From contig LR746281.1 of the NCBI GenBank assembly GCA_902729315.2, positions 191,001-255,000 on the forward strand: DNA of 64,000 nucleotides, in the 5' to 3' direction. Positions 60,433 through 64,000 of the stretch are shown piece after piece. Position 1 is the first letter of the stretch. Each line of letters starts with the position of its first letter. Made by a program: the position numbers and the translations under genes. The notes beneath the pieces were generated by a model. It worked only from the letters and a program-made list of their open reading frames with translations. It made no database searches and was not told the DNA's origin. The stretch comes from Spirodela intermedia. Its lineage: Eukaryota; Streptophyta; Magnoliopsida; Alismatales; Araceae.

Positions 60433-60433
60433 G
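60398..60433. repeat. (GCC)n repeat upstream of CESA4
   Basis: About 12 GCC units, about 210-245 bases upstream of the CESA4 start codon, in or near its 5' UTR. Confidence 0.95.
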
Positions 60434-61173
60434 CCATGAGCTTTACACTCGTGCGGTCGCACCACCACCCGAGTATGCCCCGAAGCAAAGCAAAGAAAGA
60501 CCGCCTCCTGGGCCCTGGAGCTAGCCTCTCACCAGCCCCGCGGTGCTGTGACGACGACGGCGTGCGATCTCCGCCTTGGAAGCGTGAGACGAGGTAGCTG
60601 CGGAGAAGCACTCACTCATCATGCCCAAAGTTTGGGCTTGAGCCGATGTCGCCGAGGGTAAATTTGCACAAAGAACCTCAGCATGCTCGTCAATTAATCA
60701 TTCCCACGTAGTTCCTTTGGATTTTTAAATTCGTGATCCAAATTATTATTCAAGGTTCTCGAAGGTCCTAATAATAGTATATATTTATCCATACATTAAT
60801 ATATTATCTCTTCCTACCGTTTATTTGTTTACGTTTTCCTATTTTATTGTTTTTAAAAAATAAATGAATAAATAATCAAATCCATTATCTCGGGCGTGGG
60901 CCAGGAGCTGGGCAGGATTAACCATGTAGGCCCAGCCCAGCCCAGAAGGAAAGTGCAGGCTGTTGACGTGGACGAACCAGGGCCATGGCTTGGGATTCTT
61001 TTGCGCTTTCTGTGGCCTCGAGCTTCCGGGGAAACCAGAGGCTGTGGGGCGAGCACGGCCCCCCGGAGGGAGGGGATAGAATCCGATCCATCTCATCTCC
61101 GGCGGCGCTCGAGCAGCGAAGAAGAAGAAGAAGAAGAAGGTCAGGTGGGGAGATCTCGTCCCTCGTCGTGGCT
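60434..61173. promoter_or_regulatory. Divergent promoter region CESA4 / PGR5
   Basis: CESA4 reads left and PGR5 reads right from this stretch. An AT-rich block (about 60700-60880) is followed by CCAGCCCAGCCCAG elements near 60935, and a GAA run at 61120-61138 lies in the likely 5' UTR of PGR5. No TATA box was assigned. Confidence 0.45.
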
Positions 61174-61488
61174 ATGGCGGTGGCCCTGTCAGCGGCGGGG
61201 TTCAGAGGAGGGCTCTGCTCGGGGTTCCACGGGGACTGGACGGCGCCGTTCGCTGGCGGGGAGGAGCGGGCGCTGCTCGCCAGGAAGGCCTCCGCGGCGG
61301 TGGTGCGGGTGCGGACGGCGAATCCGCCGCCGCGGGCCGTCCCAGTGATGAAGAACGTGAACGAAGGGAAGGGCCTCTTCGCGCCGCTGGTCGTCGTCAC
61401 CCGCAACATCATCGGCAAGAAGCGGTTCAACCAGCTCCGGGGGAAAGCCATCGCTCTCCACTCTCAGGTTCCTCTTCTACACTCTCTC

Positions 61489-61531
<43 letters not shown>

Positions 61532-61696
61532 CTCTCTCCCTCTAGGGTTGGATGTGGGCTGATGAGGCGGAATCCATCTCCTGATGAGCAGGTGATCACC
61601 GAATTCTGCAAATCCATCGGGGCGGACGGGAAGCAGAGGCAGGGGCTGATCCGCCTGGCGAAGAAGAACGGGGAGAGGCTCGGGTTCCTCGCCTGA
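61174..61696 (+). CDS. PGR5: PGR5, cyclic electron flow protein
   Basis: Two exons, 61174-61467 and 61592-61696, phase 0, giving 399 bases (132 residues; Arabidopsis PGR5 is 133). Small thylakoid-associated protein needed with PGRL1 for antimycin-sensitive cyclic electron flow around photosystem I, which builds the proton gradient. Residues 1 to about 60 form the chloroplast transit peptide (MAVALSAAGFRGGLCSGFHG). The mature part is highly conserved: NVNEGKGLFAPLVVVTRNII, GKKRFNQLRGKAIALHSQ, then VITEFCKSIGADGKQRQGL and KKNGERLGFLA. ATG 61174 was chosen; an in-frame ATG upstream (60985) would add about 60 residues unlike the family. The intron has a CT tract at its 5' end. Confidence 0.96.
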
Positions 61697-62212
61697 ACGA
61701 CTGCTTCCCTCGCTTCTCTATTCAATGTAAAACTCCCCCTTCCCTCCTCGTCGGAGCTGTGCTATTGACAGGGCGATGATGTATTATACCTGTGATCCGG
61801 CTTTCCACGCACGAGCAAGCTGTACTCGAACCTCTCTAGGAAAATGAAGACCGTTCCCTGTTCTACAGACACTGTCGAACCATGCCTGCCCGAGGACCGC
61901 ATCCATGCCAAACTCCACAGATCAGCACGAGCATCACCCCCAACCAAGATCACTCACGAGCCGACAGCTCTAGGAGCAGGGTAGACCATGAATCCTCGAA
62001 CGGGTCGTTATTATTTCTGTACAGTCTCTTCTCAAAAAGATCATTCGGATGTGTGGGGAGACGGGGGAGAATTCATACAAACAAGCATTGGAGCCTTGAG
62101 GAGCATCATTTGCTTTGCTTGTGACCTGTTCTTCCTGACCTGAAACAACCAGCAGGAGTGAGGATTACAGCGTCCTCTCCATCGTCAGATGCGGAGGCTC
62201 AGCCTTGGTGTG
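61697..62212. other. 3' flanks of PGR5 and PEX12 (convergent)
   Basis: The two genes end towards each other here. Probably both 3' UTRs. No coding signal. Confidence 0.5.
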
Positions 62213-63650
62213 CTATAGATCGTGGAAGAGCCTCCTGATCTGCTCGACTGATGCAGGCATCAGTGTGACCGGGCACCGCTTGTACTGCAGCAGATCAAGG
62301 AGGAGGTCATCAGGACCCACAGAAGAGGCCGCCATTCGAGCCAACAGAGCCGTAGCTATGGGGCGCGTCCTCACCTGGGAGACGTATTTAAATATGCATG
62401 GATAGCAGAAAACGAAGCCAGAGGCTACGAGAACTGATGGGTTCGCCCGTCTCTGCGAGCACAGAGGGCAGAGAGACCTGTCATGCGGCAAGGGGATTCC
62501 ACCTTCCGCAACCTGCCCATAAAAATTTGAAGGAAAAACCAGGAAGCCGTCAGCTATGTGACCTCGTATTGAGCTAGAGAGAGAGAGAGAGAGTGATCTG
62601 AGAATCATTATTTACCTTTGGGGGTGGGGGTGGGGGTGGGGGCGGGAACACGGTTGGAGCCGACATTCTCTCCTCCGCAGATTGATACCACCACTCCATC
62701 ATCTGCAGGAGACTTTGAGCTAACTTATCGACATCGGAGAGTAGTACATCATCAGATTAACTTAAAATGGCTGGGGTGAATTCGTCGCATTCCTTATTCA
62801 TCTCATGTAGACATTTCGGGGGTTCTATCAAGAATCCGGTTTGTTGAAAGCCTAGTCTAGTGAGATTTTTTTTAAAATTTTAATTTTATTTTTTTACAGA
62901 GCCATAATCTTTGCTAATGCAGATAGCAGCATGCTAGCGCAGAGTTATTTACCAAAAAAATAAGTAAAATGGCGAGATACTGGGGCATCGATTCATGAAG
63001 AACTAAGTCAAACTAAAATCGACGAATGCTGTATTTTATGTTCCAGAACTGGTTAAAATGTGTTAGAGCAACATGGGCGAAGTCAACCCACCTTGAAAAA
63101 GAAAACCGCAGCAATCAGGCCTGTCTGTGCATAGTCCAACGTAGTATAAATGCAGCTAAGCAACAGCTTCTGTACAGTCTGCGCCCTTGCAGCAATAATA
63201 AGTCAATAAACATAGCAAAAAATGTCGCAAAAAGGCAATTTATTTTTACAGGCGATCCCCCGCCAGCTTAATCAACGTCAGCAATATTAAGGAAGAGTTC
63301 AGTGTCTATCGTGGTTTCAATGGCCAAAGACGACCGCCAGTTATTTCCGAATGCAACAAGAGCGGGATGAAATCTGGCTCAAGATGTGCTTAAAGGGATG
63401 ATCATGGATGCATATGGTGAAGTTGACACTTTCAACCCCAAGGGCATCGTCCAAGACGGCATCTAGGGGACAGAAGTATCGAATATTTCTCTTAGGATTT
63501 CATAAGTTCTGTCATCGAATATTTCTCTTAGAATTTCATAAGCTAACTGATGCAACAAGGAAAAAACGCAGGTACCTTCATCCATGGAGGGCCACGGAGT
63601 CTCTCACGTTCACGGCTTCTGATCCTTGAAATTCTGGAGGATGAATCCAT
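62213..63650 (-). CDS. PEX12: Peroxin-12, 3' part (partial)
   Basis: Last five exons, all phase 0: 63576-63650, 63092-63178, 62616-62702, 62375-62512 and 62213-62284 (459 bases, 152 residues). PEX12 is one of three RING peroxins forming the ubiquitin ligase of the peroxisomal membrane that recycles the import receptor PEX5. Visible: DSSSRISRIRSRERERLRGP, LLLSCIYTTLDYAQTGLIAA (membrane segment) with VFFFK, MMEWWYQSAEERMSAPTVFP followed by a run of prolines, then the RING-like domain CPLCSQRRANPSVLVASGFV, FCYPCIFKYVSQ and YKRCPVTLMPASVEQIRRLF. As in the family, the C-terminal domain lacks some zinc ligands. The upstream exons lie beyond position 64000. Confidence 0.92.
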
Positions 63651-64000
63651 CTGAATTGGCGGTTTCCCCAAAGAGGCACATAAGCCACGCGGCATTATAA
63701 ACTTTCGATCTGATAATTTAACATGATCTCACTAAAAATAATCTATATCTAAAAAAATCTGATAGCGTCATGAGTTTTTCTGATGGGATGGTGCTGAATA
63801 TGGCCAATTTGACACCAGTGATGGGAATTTCAAACAAGAAAAATCTGACTAGTAATTATCAACTGGGGAAGAAAAATGAGAAAATGGAGTGAAATTTGCA
63901 CTCATAATAATTTTAGGCGAAAGAAATAATTATTGCACTGAGAAAGAAAACTATTCGGTAACATAGGACCAGCTGATCATTGTGTGATGGAATTCAGAGC
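63651..64000. other. Intron of PEX12
   Basis: AT-rich sequence upstream of the first visible PEX12 exon; no further exon recognised before the window ends. Confidence 0.5.

Noticed and set aside
17116-63650. Functional clustering of peroxisome genes (PMP22 type and PEX12).
   Set aside because: They are 43 kb apart with unrelated genes between them; two such genes in one window is easily chance.

Overview
The window is plant nuclear DNA. Evidence: GT-AG introns of plant size, a plant tRNA-Phe, plant-only genes (CESA4-type cellulose synthase, PGR5, a plastid RNA-editing factor of the MORF family, an NPF transporter), plant Ty3/gypsy and Ty1/copia retrotransposons, and a piece of chloroplast DNA. 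Very GC-rich third codon positions and many (CT)n tracts make a monocot likely, but this is an inference and I cannot name the species. Exon models were built by hand from reading phase, splice signals and family knowledge; identities between copies were judged by eye.

Left part (1-22.6 kb), ordinary gene space: 5' part of CTF18 (-), a BOI-type RING ubiquitin ligase (+), tRNA-Phe-GAA (-), an Alba RNA-binding protein with an RGG/GYG tail (-), a secreted glycine-rich wall protein (-), an unrecognised 114-residue protein (+), a PMP22/Mpv17-type peroxisomal membrane protein (-), and a plastid MORF2/MORF9-type editing factor (-).

Middle part (about 22-56.5 kb) is a tandem segmental duplication. 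The ancestral order was MORF, cyanase, NPF transporter, CESA4, all on the minus strand. Unequal exchange between MORF and CESA4 gave copy A (MORF, cyanase, NPF-A, truncated CESA4) followed by copy B (truncated MORF, cyanase, NPF-B, complete CESA4). The truncated ends meet at about 47.71-47.75 kb. Copy B is compact (about 9 kb). Copy A has grown to about 25 kb because retrotransposons entered both introns of its cyanase gene: a Ty3/gypsy element of about 12 kb, itself carrying a nested Ty1/copia, and a second Ty1/copia holding a chloroplast fragment (trnI-CAU plus rearranged ycf2). Copy A cyanase is dead; copy B keeps all three catalytic residues. Both NPF genes are open and nearly identical, with a patchy identity pattern that suggests gene conversion.

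Right part (56-64 kb): CESA4-type secondary-wall cellulose synthase (-), PGR5 of photosynthetic cyclic electron flow (+), and the 3' exons of the peroxisome import factor PEX12 (-), which runs off the window.

The genes are typical of a eukaryotic chromosome and do not form an operon or pathway. I found no new kind of molecular system. What is unusual is the genome history readable here: a duplication with preserved empty sites, nested insertions, an organelle fragment inside a transposon, and a filler-bearing junction that coincides with a jump in identity between the copies.
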